A DNA stretch of 45,489 nucleotides from Mycoplasmatales bacterium (GTDB lineage Bacteria; Bacillota_I; Bacilli_A; Mycoplasmatales; JABAAY01): contig JABABL010000006.1 of the NCBI GenBank assembly GCA_014238225.1, positions 1-45,489 on the forward strand, given 5' to 3'. The notes beneath the pieces were generated by a model that saw only the letters and a list, made by a program, of their open reading frames with translations, was not told the origin of the DNA and did not search any database. Of this stretch, positions 1 to 10,927 are shown piece after piece (positions within the stretch are counted from its first letter, which is position 1; each line of letters opens with the position of its first letter). Made by a program: the position numbers and the translations under genes.

Positions 1-105
1 TACACAATAGATGGTTCAATTCAGAAACTGTCTCCAGGCTTATATTTGTTTGCACCTAAAACAATGAATATAACCTCTCATGATGATTTAATCAAAGGTG
101 AGTAA
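1..105 (+). CDS. C-terminal end of an unknown gene (5' cut by window)
   Basis: An open frame enters from the window edge and stops with TAA at 103-105, giving 34 residues that end in DDLIKGE. The last A of the stop is the first A of the next gene's ATG (TAATG), the coupling typical of an operon, which is the main support for this being a real gene end. The fragment is too short to assign to a family. I considered exonuclease VII large subunit and found no convincing match. Confidence 0.5.
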   Translation, partial: YTIDGSIQKLSPGLYLFAPKTMNITSHDDLIKGE

Positions 106-479
106 TGTTTTCTAAGAAAAACAAAAACAATCAATCTAGCCGTCTTTTAAACGAGACGGCTAGTGATTTTAGAAAAAATATACCAGCAATCAACAATAAA
201 AAAATCAAAATGTTAGAGAGTGCTGAAAGAGCTAAAATAAAGGCTGATGAACTTAAACAAAAACAAAATGAATTTTTAAAGATAGATTTATCAAAACATG
301 ATGAGATAAAAAATAACTTAGCAACAGAAAATCTTGTTTTATCAACAACATTAATAAAAACAGTACAAGACGAGTTTTCAAAAGGCATTGACCAGATTCT
401 AAGTGATCTCGATGGTTTGAAGAAATTATTGGAAAACATTCTAGATATTAACGATAGATTGAAAAAAATAAAAAAGTAA
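105..479 (+). CDS. Hypothetical coiled-coil protein, 124 aa
   Basis: A highly charged Lys/Glu/Asn-rich protein with no membrane segment or signal peptide. From about residue 35 to the end it has the heptad-like spacing of Leu/Ile (SERAKIKADEL, then LDGLKKLLENILDINDRLKK) expected of alpha-helical coiled coils. It overlaps the preceding stop by one base (TAATG), so it is probably translated by coupling. A 58-base gap separates it from ileS, which has its own promoter. I do not recognise the family; a structural or scaffold role is possible but unsupported. Confidence 0.65.
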   Translation: MFSKKNKNNQSSRLLNETASDFRKNIPAINNKKIKMLESAERAKIKADELKQKQNEFLKIDLSKHDEIKNNLATENLVLSTTLIKTVQDEFSKGIDQILSDLDGLKKLLENILDINDRLKKIKK

Positions 480-525
480 CATAGTTTATTTTTTTAACTC
501 TTATATTTTCGAATAATTGGTAAAA

Positions 526-531
526 TATAGT
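526..531 (+). promoter_or_regulatory. -10 box for ileS, leaderless arrangement
   Basis: TATAGT at 526-531 ends exactly 6 bases before the ileS ATG at 538. Initiation at the usual distance would place the transcript start at or next to the start codon. There is no Shine-Dalgarno sequence between them. Confidence 0.45.
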
Positions 532-537
532 CTAATT

Positions 538-3255
538 ATGGATTACAAAGACACACTATGTATGCCAAAAACCAGCTTTTCCATGAAGGCAAATTTACCC
601 CGCAAGGAACCAATTATTCAGGAAAAATGAAAACAAGACGAGATATATAAATGAATTTTGGAGTCAAGAAAGGATAAACCATTTTTTCTTTTACTTGATG
701 GTCCACCGTATGCAAACGGAGACGTTCATGTTGGTCACGCACTTAACAAGACATTGAAAGACTTTGTCATCCGTTATAAAATTCTTAAAGGGTACAATGC
801 TCCTTTTTTCCCTACATGAGACACTCATGGCTTACCTATAGAGAATGCTGTTGAAAAAAAAGGATTAGTCGATAAGCATGATAAAAAAGACACTTCAAAA
901 TTCAGAATTTTGTGTAAAGAATATGCTGAGTCACAAATCAAAAATCAAAAAATTAATTTTGGTAAGTTAGGATTAGTTACAGACTTTCACGACTACGAAG
1001 CATCTTATGAAAAATATCATGAATATACACAGATAAGAGCATTATCTTCATTTGTGGAAAAAGGCTTGGTTTTTCGTGATTTTAGACCTGTTATGTGAAG
1101 TTGAAGCAGCCATAGCGCACTAGCAGATGCTGAAATTGAATACAAGGACATACACTCACCGTCTTTGTATTGTAAATTTTCTATCTTGAACAACAAGAAA
1201 TTTGAAGATACATCCTTTTTAGTTTGAACAACAACACCTTGGACCCTAATTGGTAACCAAGCAATCGCAATAAACAAAAGTTTCGAATACCTTCAATTCG
1301 AAAGAGATGGTGAAAAATACATTTGTTCTTTAGAGTTGTTTGAAAATATAAAAAACCAGTTTCCACAATCAACATTCAAAAAAATCAATACTTTCAAGGG
1401 AAAGGAATTAATTGGAATAGAAACAAATAAACCACTTTCTGAAGGCATCAGCGAAGTTCTTCATTCTGATCATGTAACAAACGATGCAGGAACAGGGGTA
1501 GTTCATATCGCTCCTTGCCATGGGGACGATGACTTCTTAATTGGTAAAAAAAATAACCTAAAAATTATCACCGTAGTTAATGATTATGGACTAATGGTTA
1601 ACGCCGGTGAGTTTGACAATATTCATTATCTTAAGGTCAATAAGTTAATAATAGAAAAAATGAAGGAGAATGGAAAATGATTTCATGACGAAGATTTTCT
1701 TCATTCTTTTCCCCATGACTGAAGAACAGGCAAACCAATCATTATTAAAGCCACCAAACAGTGATTCATAGATATTTCTGCAATTGCTCCTAAAATTTTA
1801 AAATTAATACAAAAAGTGAACTGACAATCAGGCAAGAATAAGGAAAAAATTATTTCCATGATTGAAAGTCGCGATTATTGATGTATATCAAGACAAAGAA
1901 AATGAGGAGTTCCTTTGCCGTTCTTTTTTGACGAAAATGCAAACCCAGTAGTGGATGTTAAACTAATTACTCATGTTGCTGAACTGTTCAAAAAACACGG
2001 TTCCAACATTTGATATGAACGTGATGTAATAGATTTAGTACCAAATGAGTACAAAAAGAAAGCTGCTAATTGAACAAAAGAAATAGACATCATGGATGTT
2101 TGGTTTGATAGCGGAGTTTGTCACTCATCAGTTTTAAAAAAACAATTCAACACATTTCAAGCTGATTTATATCTTGAGGGGAAGGATCAATATAGAGGGT
2201 GGTTTAACTCTTCATTATTGACTTCCACAAGTATGTACGATGACACACCTTATAAAGAAGTCGTTACTCACGGGTTTGTTGTTAATGAAAATGGAACCAA
2301 GATGTCTAAATCTAAAGGTACAACAATTAAACTAGATACAATATTTAAAACCATCGGATCCGATATTCTAAGAACGTGAATTGCAAATGTTGATTATCGA
2401 AACGATGTTAAGATTGGTGACATAATTATGCAGCAGAGTATGGAATCATATCGAAAAATCCGAAATACCATCAGATTTATTTTAGGAAATTTGTATGACT
2501 ATGACGTTTCAAAAAGCAAAGAATACCAATTACGTGATTTTGATGTTTACATTTTAAACAAGTGAAAAGAAACTGTTAAGTTGTTTCACGAATCATTTGA
2601 AAAGTACAATTTTCAAAACGCATACAAAATTCTTCTGCAATTTTCAATTAACTTTTTGAGTGCGCTTTATTTCGATAGTAACAAAGATGTTCTTTATGTT
2701 TCGTTACCAAACGATGCTTCAAGAAAAGCTGTTCAAAAAACTATACACATTATTTTAGTGGAAATGGTAAAGATGATAACCATCTTCACACCACATACTG
2801 CTCAGGAAATTTATGATTTGATGGTAGAAAACAAACTATGTGATAACAAAAAGACACCCCAGGCAGAAGTTTTCCAAGAAATTAAAGTGCAAGATGTCGA
2901 TATTGAGAAGTGAGACACTATATACGAGATTAAGAAAATATTTAATAAAAACATTGAAAGAATGAAAGAATTGGGAATTTTAAAGCAAAGTTTGGAAGCT
3001 AAACTTACTTTTTTTGTAAGTGAAAGCTGACAAACACTTAGCGAAAAGGACTTGAGCAATATATTTTTGGTGTCCCAAATTAACATCGAGGGTTATAATA
3101 AGAGAAACCCAAACAGCATAGAGATATTTGAAAATGAAATTTCTATTTTGGTGGAAAAAGCTCAAGGAGAGAAATGCGAAAGGTGCTGAAATATCTGTTT
3201 CGAAATCAGCAAAAACTCTCTTTGCAATAAGTGTGAAAAAATAATCAATGAATAA
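538..3255 (+). CDS. ileS: Isoleucine--tRNA ligase
   Basis: Class I aminoacyl-tRNA synthetase charging tRNA-Ile. Under code 4 it is one 905-residue frame, the usual bacterial length. It opens with [20 protein letters not shown] as expected for the family. The HIGH motif is HVGH at residues 64-67 and the KMSKS motif is intact at 588-592. The C-terminal zinc site is KCERCW (Cys880, Cys883) followed by CNKC (Cys896, Cys899). About a dozen in-frame UGA codons fall at Trp positions, strong evidence for UGA=Trp. It overlaps lspA by 8 bases. The ileS-lspA-rluD order is standard for Firmicutes-derived genomes. Confidence 0.97.
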
Positions 3256-4084
3256 TCCTAACGAAATAAACAACACACACAAAGGTGTGAAAAAAAATAT
3301 AAAAAAAACTTCTAGTAAAAAAGTAAACAAGAACGATAAAAAAGTAAGCAAAACCTCCTGGGAAAACAAGGGTTTTGTGGAAATTGTCAATAAAAATAAG
3401 GAAAAAGAACTAACCACGTGGGAATCAATGAAACAACACACACACGATTATTTTTATGTACGAAGATTTATTCCAAAATACTTTGCTTGAAAGGCAGGCA
3501 TGATTCTTTTTTTGGTTGGACTTTTCATTGCTTTACGAGTTATTACATCCTTCGTAATTTTACGCGGCAATAATCCTGATTTGCTAAACCACGGTATTCC
3601 TTTTGCAGATGGTATAGCTGGTGTTAGTGCAGCCATTGCTGTAGAATACAATAATGGTTTGTTTTTTGGAATTAGTTCCAGCGATGACTTGGAGTGATTG
3701 GTTTGACTCTCCGGCGCTCTGATTATTTCTGCAGCTTTTGTTGCAATTATATTTGTGGAATCACGTTCTTTGTTTTTCTTAATAGGTCTTTTCCTAGTTG
3801 GCTCATTTAGTAATTATTTTGACAGAATTATTTTTAGACATGATGGACAACCTGCTGTTATTGACTTTATTTACTTGAATTTTAATCAAATATTAAACAC
3901 TGACTTTTTTACAGGCGCTTCTATATCCAATCCTGCAGACTTTCTAATTGTAATTTCTTTACTAACTGCTTGATTAATATTTATTATTAAACTATTCACC
4001 GGAGATAAAAAGAAGGAAATCTCCAAAAAAAATAAAGAAATAAATGCAAGACTTAACAATACAAAAACTGAAATACAAAAATAA
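3248..4084 (+). CDS. lspA: Lipoprotein signal peptidase (signal peptidase II)
   Basis: Membrane aspartyl protease that cleaves prolipoprotein signal peptides after lipidation. The catalytic pair sits in GSFSNYFDRI (around residues 185-194) and NPADFLIVI (around 228-236), matching the family pattern N-x2-DR and N-x-AD. Four hydrophobic segments follow a roughly 80-residue, strongly Lys-rich cytoplasmic N-terminus that ordinary LspA proteins lack; the protein is 278 aa against about 150-160 usually. The start overlaps ileS by 8 bases and the end overlaps rluD by 41. Its presence implies lipid-anchored surface proteins. Confidence 0.9.
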
Positions 4085-4988
4085 ATTCTACGAAAAAGAA
4101 AGATTTGACAAAGCAGCAATAAACTTTATTGAAAATACAACTCGCTCACAAATTAAATATTTGATTCAAAATGGTTGTTTATTGCTGAATGATAAAAAAG
4201 TTAAACCCAGCGATCCCCTTGTGGAAGGAGATGAAATTTCCATAATGGAATGTTGTTTATTTGAAAATGAACAGAAACTAAGAGTTAATAAAGATCGAAA
4301 AATCTCAGTATTATTAGAAACAGCAAATTACATTATTGTAAATAAGCCTTTTAACTGTGTAACACATCCCGATGCTTCGCATCAAGATAATAGTTTAGTT
4401 AATTATGTTTTATCTAATACTGAACTATATGTAAATAAAAATAATATTGAAAGATCGGGGATTGTACATCGCCTAGACAAAGATACTACCGGAGCTATCA
4501 TTCTTGTAAAAAATATCGAGGCTCATAATTTGTTTGTCAATATGTTTAAAAACCAAACAATAGTGAAAAAATACATTGCCATCACTGATGGTATTTTACC
4601 TAACGATGAACTTCTAGTAAAACTTCCGCTCGCTCGCTCTTCTCAAAACAGAATAAAGATGATGGTTGATGGCAAAAAAGGGAAAAAAGCAATAACGAAG
4701 ATTAAATTACTGGAGAGAAAGGCAGAGTACTGTCTTGTTGAATGTGAACTAAAAACCGGGAGAACGCATCAAATTCGAGTTCATTTAGAATATGTCAAGG
4801 CACCTGTTTTAAATGACCCTACATATGGAAAAATTATCGAAAAAACAAATTTTGGTCAATATCTTCACTCCAAATTTTTAGAGTTCATTGATCCCTTTAC
4901 CAATAAAAAAATAGAGATTGAAGCACCATTCCCACCAGAATTTAAGAATAAAATGAAAGAGATAGGATTTACATGAAAAAAGAAATAG
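4044..4988 (+). CDS. rluD: RluD/RluA-family 23S rRNA pseudouridine synthase
   Basis: An N-terminal S4 RNA-binding domain (about residues 20-75, SRSQIKYLIQNGCLL-like) is followed by a pseudouridine synthase domain with the catalytic HRLDKDTTG motif and GRTHQIRVH. It isomerises uridines in large-subunit rRNA. A standard-code reading stops at the TGA at 4974. With UGA=Trp it runs on four codons (W-K-K-K) to TAG at 4986, giving 314 aa. The first ATG overlaps lspA by 41 bases, and I see no better internal start. It overlaps the dCMP deaminase start by 16 bases. The symbol is by family; RluA/RluC-type specificity cannot be excluded. Confidence 0.9.
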
Positions 4989-5479
4989 TAGGACCAAGAA
5001 AAGACGTAATAGAATGGGAAGATTACTTTATGGTAATTACAAAGTTAGTAGCACTTAGAAGCAAAGACCCCAACCATCAAGTTGGTTCAATTATTGTTGA
5101 TAAAAGACTAAGAATTGTTGGAACTGGGTATAACGGCCTACCGCGAGGTTTAGATAACGAGGATTTTCCTTGAAACAGAGATGGAAATTTTAGCGACACT
5201 AAATATGCATATGTTGTTCATGCTGAGCAAAATGCCATTCTAAACTCTTTTGTTGAGTCATTGGAAGATTGCACCATTTATTCAACACTTATGACATGCG
5301 AAAAGTGTGTAAAAATGATAATACAATCAGGCATCAGAAAAATCGTCTTTTCTGAATACAATTATCGTGAAAAAGAACAAAACAAGGCAGCTCAAAAAAT
5401 GCTTGTTTCCGCAGGAATAGAAGTTGTCCACAAAGAGAAAATCTCTGAAGATGTTATTAAAAAAATTAACCTATTTTAG
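4973..5479 (+). CDS. Deoxycytidylate (dCMP) deaminase
   Basis: Zinc hydrolase converting dCMP to dUMP, the substrate of thymidylate synthase (thyA at 11416). The cytidine-deaminase zinc site is visible as HAEQNAI and TCEKCVK; the usual PC of the second half is TC here, but both Cys ligands are kept. The N-terminus (WEDYFMVITKLVALRSKDP) and GYNGLPRG are typical of the ComEB/dCMP deaminase family. It is 168 aa with one in-frame UGA as Trp. It is translationally overlapped with rluD and converges with the ferritin gene, overlapping it by 14 bases. Confidence 0.9.
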
Positions 5480-5969
5480 TTTCTTTGTCTCGTTTACCCA
5501 ATTCATTATCTAAAACGTAAATACCACCGCCATTTTTGGCCAGTTTAAATTTATCTTCTAACTCATTGAATAAATCTACTTCTTCAACTTGTTCTCTTAC
5601 GAACATTTGAAGAAATTCCATCGTTGCGTAATCTTTTGATTTATGAGAATAATCAACAATTTCGTGAATATCCCGAGTTGTTTTTATTTCAAATTCTTTT
5701 CCTTCCATTGTAATAGCTAAATAATCTTTAGCTTTTACTTCTGGGTAAGGCATTGCCGTGACTATAGGAACTTCATCTTGGGAAAGCATATAATTGTAAA
5801 ATGCCTTTGCATGCAGAAGTTCTTCTTCAGAATGACAATTTAATCAATGAGAAAAACCCGGCATTCCTCAACTTGCAACTAATGCACTCATATTACGGTA
5901 CAACGAAGACGAATATAACTCCTTGTTAAATTGCACATTTAATAAATCATAAGTTTTTTTATCTATCAT
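5466..5969 (-). CDS. ftnA: Ferritin (non-haem, FtnA-like)
   Basis: Iron storage and detoxification protein: oxidises Fe(II) at a ferroxidase centre and stores the mineral in a 24-mer cage. The 167-residue four-helix protein matches bacterial FtnA along its length. Ferroxidase ligands visible are the Glu in KELYSS, the Glu and His in SEEELLHAKAF, the Glu before IKTTRDIHE, and EQVEEVDLF with Gln and Glu. The end GGGIYVLDNELGKRD matches the FtnA E-helix region. Two UGA codons encode Trp. The start overlaps the end of rnhC by 11 bases, so both are probably on one transcript. Ferritin is unusual in mollicutes. Confidence 0.93.
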
Positions 5970-6816
5970 TTTGCTCCTTTACTCTTATTGTATTCTTAAA
6001 ATGTTTTTTTGTGTAGAAATTCAGAATTTCTTCCCCATGTTTTTTGTATAATTCTCGCACTTGTTTATCTACTAAATTTGAAGCTCCTAAAGCAGTTTCA
6101 ATGTTTAATTTTTTATTTTGTTCTTCAATAAACATTAAGAAATGATATCTTGCTATTATCGATGCTATTGACGCTCCTCTGAAAAGCGAATCAGCTTTTT
6201 CTATTAATAAGTAGTTTTTTGAGAAGATAAAATTTTGTGTCTCCATTTTGTTTATTTTTTCCGTATATTCCAGCATTTTTTCTCTCGCTGCATATTTGTC
6301 AATTATAGTTTTTCCTTCTGGTTTGATATTTTTTAAATTCAACAAGTGAATGTAGGTTTTAATGACATGAGCATTAAAACCTCGTGAAATTAAATCGTTA
6401 TATTTTTGGTTTGTCAAAATTATGGATTTATGTTTCACAATTTTAGATAGTGATTTTCCCAACGAAAGAATTGTATTTTGGCTAAGTTTTTTAGAATCAA
6501 ACGTTCTTCAAAGATCTAAATTCTCATAATCAGATGACTTAAGCTTCACAGTGGTACAAACCAAAGGAGCAAAATAGTCACCGACACCAACCTCATCCGA
6601 ACAAGTATTAACTAAGTAGTTTTTATTTTTTTGAATTCACTTGTTGATTGTAAATTTCAGTATTTTTTCTAATTCACGTGAGTTTTTTATAATGTTTAGT
6701 TGAACAAATTCTTTGTTCATTTTGATTATGTGAACAGAGTCATTTAAATCAGTATCGTAATCGTGTACATTCCTTAAATATAGAAAGCAAACATTCTTCT
6801 CTAAAAAGTAAGTCAT
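5959..6816 (-). CDS. rnhC: Ribonuclease HIII
   Basis: Cleaves RNA in RNA/DNA hybrids, removing R-loops and primers. The catalytic domain begins with SDEVGVGDYFAPLV, close to the family signature DEVGxGDYFGPLV with one Gly-to-Ala change, followed by DSKKLS and a late ADSLFRGASIASIIARY block carrying the remaining acidic residue. The N-terminal domain (about 75 aa) has the length of the RNase HIII substrate-binding domain. It is 285 aa with several UGA=Trp codons. The start is preceded by a -10 box only 8 bases upstream and no Shine-Dalgarno. It is co-oriented and overlapping with ferritin. Confidence 0.9.
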
Positions 6817-6824
6817 AAAATAAA

Positions 6825-6834
6825 ATTATATAAT
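6825..6834. promoter_or_regulatory. Palindromic -10 element shared by rnhC (-) and the 6854 gene (+)
   Basis: ATTATATAAT is its own reverse complement. It presents TATAAT to the right at 6829-6834 and TATAAT to the left at 6830-6825. To the left it lies 8 bases from the rnhC ATG. To the right it lies 19 bases from the ATG at 6854, with a GGAG ribosome binding site at 6841-6844. Symmetric -10 elements are known to fire in both directions. Confidence 0.55.
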
Positions 6835-6853
6835 AATAGTGGAGAAAAAATAA

Positions 6854-7879
6854 ATGATTCCAGAATTACCCATTCCATTTAATACTACAATTCCCTTTTT
6901 TATAATCCCACTAGTTTTTGGGGTCGTAGTTGCAATTTTAAGCATTGTAGGATTATTGGTTGGATTTTATTTTTCTGCATACTTTTTGATCATTGAATTG
7001 TTATTTGTAATTATTGCTAGTGCAACCGTAGTGACTGCATTAAATGGAGGTGACAATATTCTCTCCAATGGAATAAACACAGGACTCGAAGCATTGCTCA
7101 CAAGGTTAGTAACGGTTTCAGATACCAACGTTGCAGCATTAATTTCTGGTCTTTTGGAGTATGTGACATTAATTGTTTCAGAGCTTGTGTACTATGTTCT
7201 TTTTCTTCTTGGTGGAGCTATTCTTGCAATAGTAACCTATTTATTTCCGTTGCGCTTTTTTCTAAAGAGAGCGAAATTACCATGAACAGTTAACCGAATA
7301 GGTGGAATATTAGCAGGAGCCGCAATCGGTGCAGGAATTGGTTCATATGTAATTCTTCCTTTTTCATACTCCTCCCTTATTGTTGGTGGAGACAGCGAAG
7401 CTGGTGAGTCTTTCACTGATAACAGTGACATTTTGCAATTTTTAACTGAGACTATAGGAATACAATTTCCAGCATTGCCAAGTCAAGAAGACTTAGACTT
7501 AATTTTATCTGCAGCAACTTCTTTTCTTGATCTTGGAACCAATATTCAAAATCTTGTTTCTGATGGAGGAGAAGATCAGTCTGCATTTATTGAATCGTTT
7601 TTCTCTCCACAAGAATCTGGATTTACATTAGAACAGCAGCTTGTTAATTCCCTTGTTCTGGTTGTGGATGCACTTACTTTCAACAACGATAGATTTTTAA
7701 TAGATATAGTTGTTGGAGTGATTGAGGCATTCGGTGGACAATTATCAAACGGAATTCGCATACCAGAATTTATTTTTCAGGGAGTTTTAAGGCAAGTTGT
7801 AGAGCAAAGATCACAAAACATTCCTAGCAATATAATAAATACATTTAGAAATATTTTTGTTACTCCCGCTGCCTCTTAA
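6854..7879 (+). CDS. Multi-pass membrane protein of unknown function
   Basis: A 341-residue protein, continuous only with the TGA at about 7282 read as Trp. Four hydrophobic segments cover roughly residues 13-38, 42-64, 112-140 and 150-175. A soluble C-terminal domain of about 160 residues follows, rich in Gln, Asn, Ser and acidic residues (SQEDLDLILSAATSFLDLG). There is no signal-peptide cleavage site and no motif I recognise. The layout is faintly reminiscent of CvpA-type membrane proteins, but I would not assign it. A GGAG ribosome binding site sits 9 bases upstream, and acpS follows after 7 bases, suggesting co-transcription. Confidence 0.75.
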
Positions 7880-7886
7880 GGATATT

Positions 7887-8201
7887 ATGAAAATAGGATG
7901 TGATATTCAAAGTATTTCTGATTTTACCAACCTAAAGTTAGCATTTAAAATTTTAAGCGAAGAAGAGTTAAAAATTTTTGATTTAATCAATTCTACACAA
8001 AGAAAAACTGAATTTCTTGCCGGAAGATGGTGTGCAAAAGAAGCCATTTTGAAAGCTATCGATAATAAAATAAAGTTCAAGGACATTTCCATAGTTTATC
8101 AAGACAAAAAGCCTTTTTGAAAAAATTCTGCGGAACACAAAACATCTATTTCCATATCACATTCCAAGGATTATGCGATGGGCGTGGCAATAATTGAATA
8201 G
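7887..8201 (+). CDS. acpS: Holo-[acyl-carrier-protein] synthase
   Basis: Transfers 4'-phosphopantetheine from CoA to the serine of acyl carrier protein. The 104-residue protein starts MKIGCDIQSI, placing the metal-binding Asp where the family has GxDxxxI. It contains FLAGRWCAKEAILKAI, equivalent to the catalytic FAAKEA helix, and ends with SISHSKDYAMGVAI, the ISxSH motif. The ATG at 7887 is chosen because AAGG lies just upstream and the product then begins exactly at the family N-terminus. One UGA encodes Trp (FWKN). ACP is kept in most mollicutes even where fatty acid synthesis is lost. Confidence 0.92.
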
Positions 8202-8211
8202 CTTATTATTT

Positions 8212-8220
8212 TGTTATACT
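8212..8220 (+). promoter_or_regulatory. Extended -10 promoter for the mannosidase gene
   Basis: TGTTATACT is an extended -10 (TGn plus TATACT at 8215-8220). It ends 7 bases before the ATG at 8228 with no Shine-Dalgarno between, so the mRNA should start at or beside the start codon. Confidence 0.5.
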
Positions 8221-8227
8221 TTTATTG

Positions 8228-10927
8228 ATGAAAAATAAAATATTTGTTATTCCTCATACGCATTGAGACAGGGAATGATATTTTGCTAAAGACGATATTG
8301 ATATTTTAATGGAGGATAATTTACAAGTTATTGTGAATTTTGGAACAAAAACAAGACTTAAAAATTTCTTATTGGATGGACAAACGTCTTTATTAGAAGA
8401 ATTTAGAGACGGTTGTCCAGTTCTTTGAAATAATATTAAAGAACTACTGACAAACCAAACACTTCTTACTGGACCATGATTCTCCCAACCAGATTTTTTT
8501 AGCACATTAGCAGAATCAACTATTCGTAATCTAGAAATTGGAAAAGAGTTCATGGACAGATACGGGTTATCAACAAAAACCATTTATAGTCCTGATTCCT
8601 TCGGCTTTCCTGAAAATTTACCCAGCATTTTTAATCACCTTGGTTTCAAGGAATTTGTCTTTTGAAGAGGAGGTTCTTACGATGAACTACAAAAAACAGT
8701 TATTCAAAACTGAACATCACCTGGTGGTGAATCAGTAAAAAGTTTTTGTTATTATTACGGATATTTCATGTTGGGAGCATATTTTCCGTACTCAGAGTTA
8801 AAGGAAGAACTTGCTACCAAAAGAGATAATCTTGAAAATGTTGAAATATTGGACGAATGAGTTGACAGATTTATTTTAGAAGCTAAAAACATGATTGATA
8901 ATATTTCGGAGAAGACCGCAGATGTTGAGCACAAAATGCTTGTTCCATTAGGCGGAGACCAAGCACCCATAACATCCTTAATTCCTAATTTTATAGAAAA
9001 AGTAAATGAGAGAGATCCTGATAATGAATGAATTGTTTCCAATTTCACAACCTATTTCAAGGAAATTAAAGACGCAAAATTAAGCAGCTTTAGTGGTGAA
9101 TTAAAAACTCCATATCGCGGACGTATTCACAAAACCATCACTTCGCATAGATACGACATTAAAAGGGAAAATAGATATATTGAAATTTTGTTATATAACG
9201 TTTTAGAACCCTTGGCAGTTATTTATAAGCAGATTTTCACAAAATTTGAATTAAAAGGAAACTTCGAAAGAGCTGTCAGGTTCTTGCTTCTTTCTCAAGG
9301 TCATGATAGTATGGGGTCTTGTTGTACTGATTCAACAAACGAAGATATATTATTGCGTTTGAAGAGATCCAAGGCAATTATCGGAAGTTATGTTGAGTTA
9401 ATGAAAAAGAAAATTGCGGAAGCCAGTAGGGCGAAAGGGAACGACTTGTTTCTTTACAATTTTTTACCCACTAAGCGTGATGTTATTGCAAGAGTTAATG
9501 TATTCAGCAGGCTTGAAAATTTTAAAATATTTGCTGATCAGAAAGAAATTGACTACTTAATTTTGAAAAAAGTCGCCATTAAAGAAGGTTTTGATTACGA
9601 ATACTATGATAACTACAACGAATATGATGGATTCAAAACGAGAATTTTATTGAAATACCCTTTTGATGGCTTAGGTTATAAAAAACTGAAAATTATAGAA
9701 CACAAAAGCAAAGAGCGAAAATACTTAGGGGAGAAGGCCAAGCATATCGAAAATTCTCATTATAAAGTTTGAGATGACGGTGAGCAACTGTATATTAAGT
9801 TTAAGAAGGAACAAAGGACAATTTCCTTGAAGTTGTCTTGTGTCTTTAACGAAGGAGATGCGTACGACTTTTCTCCCTCAAAAAAATACAGCAAAGAAAT
9901 TGTAAGAAGATTGCATCTTCACCAAGCAGAATACAGAACAGCAAATGAATATGGATATGTTAAATTCGATTGAGATGCTAGCTATTACCGTGAACCCGAT
10001 TTAGTCACAACAAATTTCCAAACATACTTCGTTAGAGTAAAAGTTGTTGATGACCAAATATTTTTTGACATGGATACTTACAACGCTTCTAAAAATTCAA
10101 AATGAACACTAGATGTAACACATTGAATTCCAAATCCTAAGAACTCTTATGCTTCTCAACATCTCGTTTATTCTAAAAGAAAAGTCAATGACCCGCAAAC
10201 TAAAACCTGAAAGCAACACAAATACACAGAGTACCCCGTTGAGATTAACACAAATGACGGAATTATTTTTCTTAAAGATAAAGCTTTAGGGAAAGCTCTT
10301 ACGGTATTTACCTTTGGAAATAACGAATATGAAATTTGCAAAAAGACAGGAAAAATAAAATTAACATTATTCAGAACCTGTGAAGTGCTTGGTAAATCTA
10401 ATCTATTGTGACGTCCAGGGCGTGCATCGGCTTCAGAAGCTAAATATAATCACACTCCTGATGCGCAATTAAACAAAAAACTAAAATTTAGAATAGGTTT
10501 TGGACTATGTAAGGAAAAAGATTTAACAAGGAGATATCAAGGAATAGCTGTTCAAGGAAAATATTATCAAAAGCAAAATATATATGACATGTACAATCGT
10601 CTCGATCGTTTCTTCACATCCAGCACAACATACATAGACCCCAAGTATTCTTCGGGAATGAAACTATTTTCTTTTTCGAAAAATACCTTTGGAATCTCTG
10701 CTGTGAAACCCATTGATAAAGATTCCTGTTTGGTAAGAGTTTATAACCCTACAAACACTGCGGTAACCAATGTCGAGGTAAATAATGGTTTTATAATGCA
10801 AGAGAACGGTCAGCATTTAAGATGTTTTTCTCTTGACAAATACCAGTTTAAAACTCTAACCATAAAAAGAGCAAGCGATAACTTGGAGGAAGAAGAGATA
10901 ATTAGTACCTCTACTTTCATTATTTAA
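8228..10927 (+). CDS. Alpha-mannosidase, glycoside hydrolase family 38 (MngB-like)
   Basis: Zinc-dependent glycosidase releasing terminal alpha-mannose. The N-terminus carries PHTHWDREWY, with the zinc-binding His and Asp. YSPDSFGFPE holds the catalytic nucleophile Asp, and the later QGHDSMGSCCTD matches the conserved QHHDa/ZnHis region. The protein is 899 aa, like E. coli MngB (877), with no signal peptide, so a cytoplasmic enzyme acting on imported substrate is likely. More than ten UGA codons are Trp. It stands alone with its own promoter; no PTS or mannose-6-phosphate gene is nearby, so the substrate is unknown. A host-derived mannoside is an inference. Confidence 0.92.

Noticed and set aside
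1-105. C-terminus of exonuclease VII large subunit
   Set aside because: The 34 residues lack the family's closing pattern and the next gene is not XseB-like (124 aa, no XseB motif).
131-439. Minus-strand open frame opposite the coiled-coil gene
   Set aside because: Its Ser/Phe/Ile-rich composition is what the complement of a Lys/Glu-rich gene yields, and it has no promoter or ribosome binding site.
910-2913. Several separate short ORFs across ileS suggesting a broken pseudogene
   Set aside because: They join into one full-length frame when UGA is Trp, with all motifs intact; the breaks are an artefact of the standard code.
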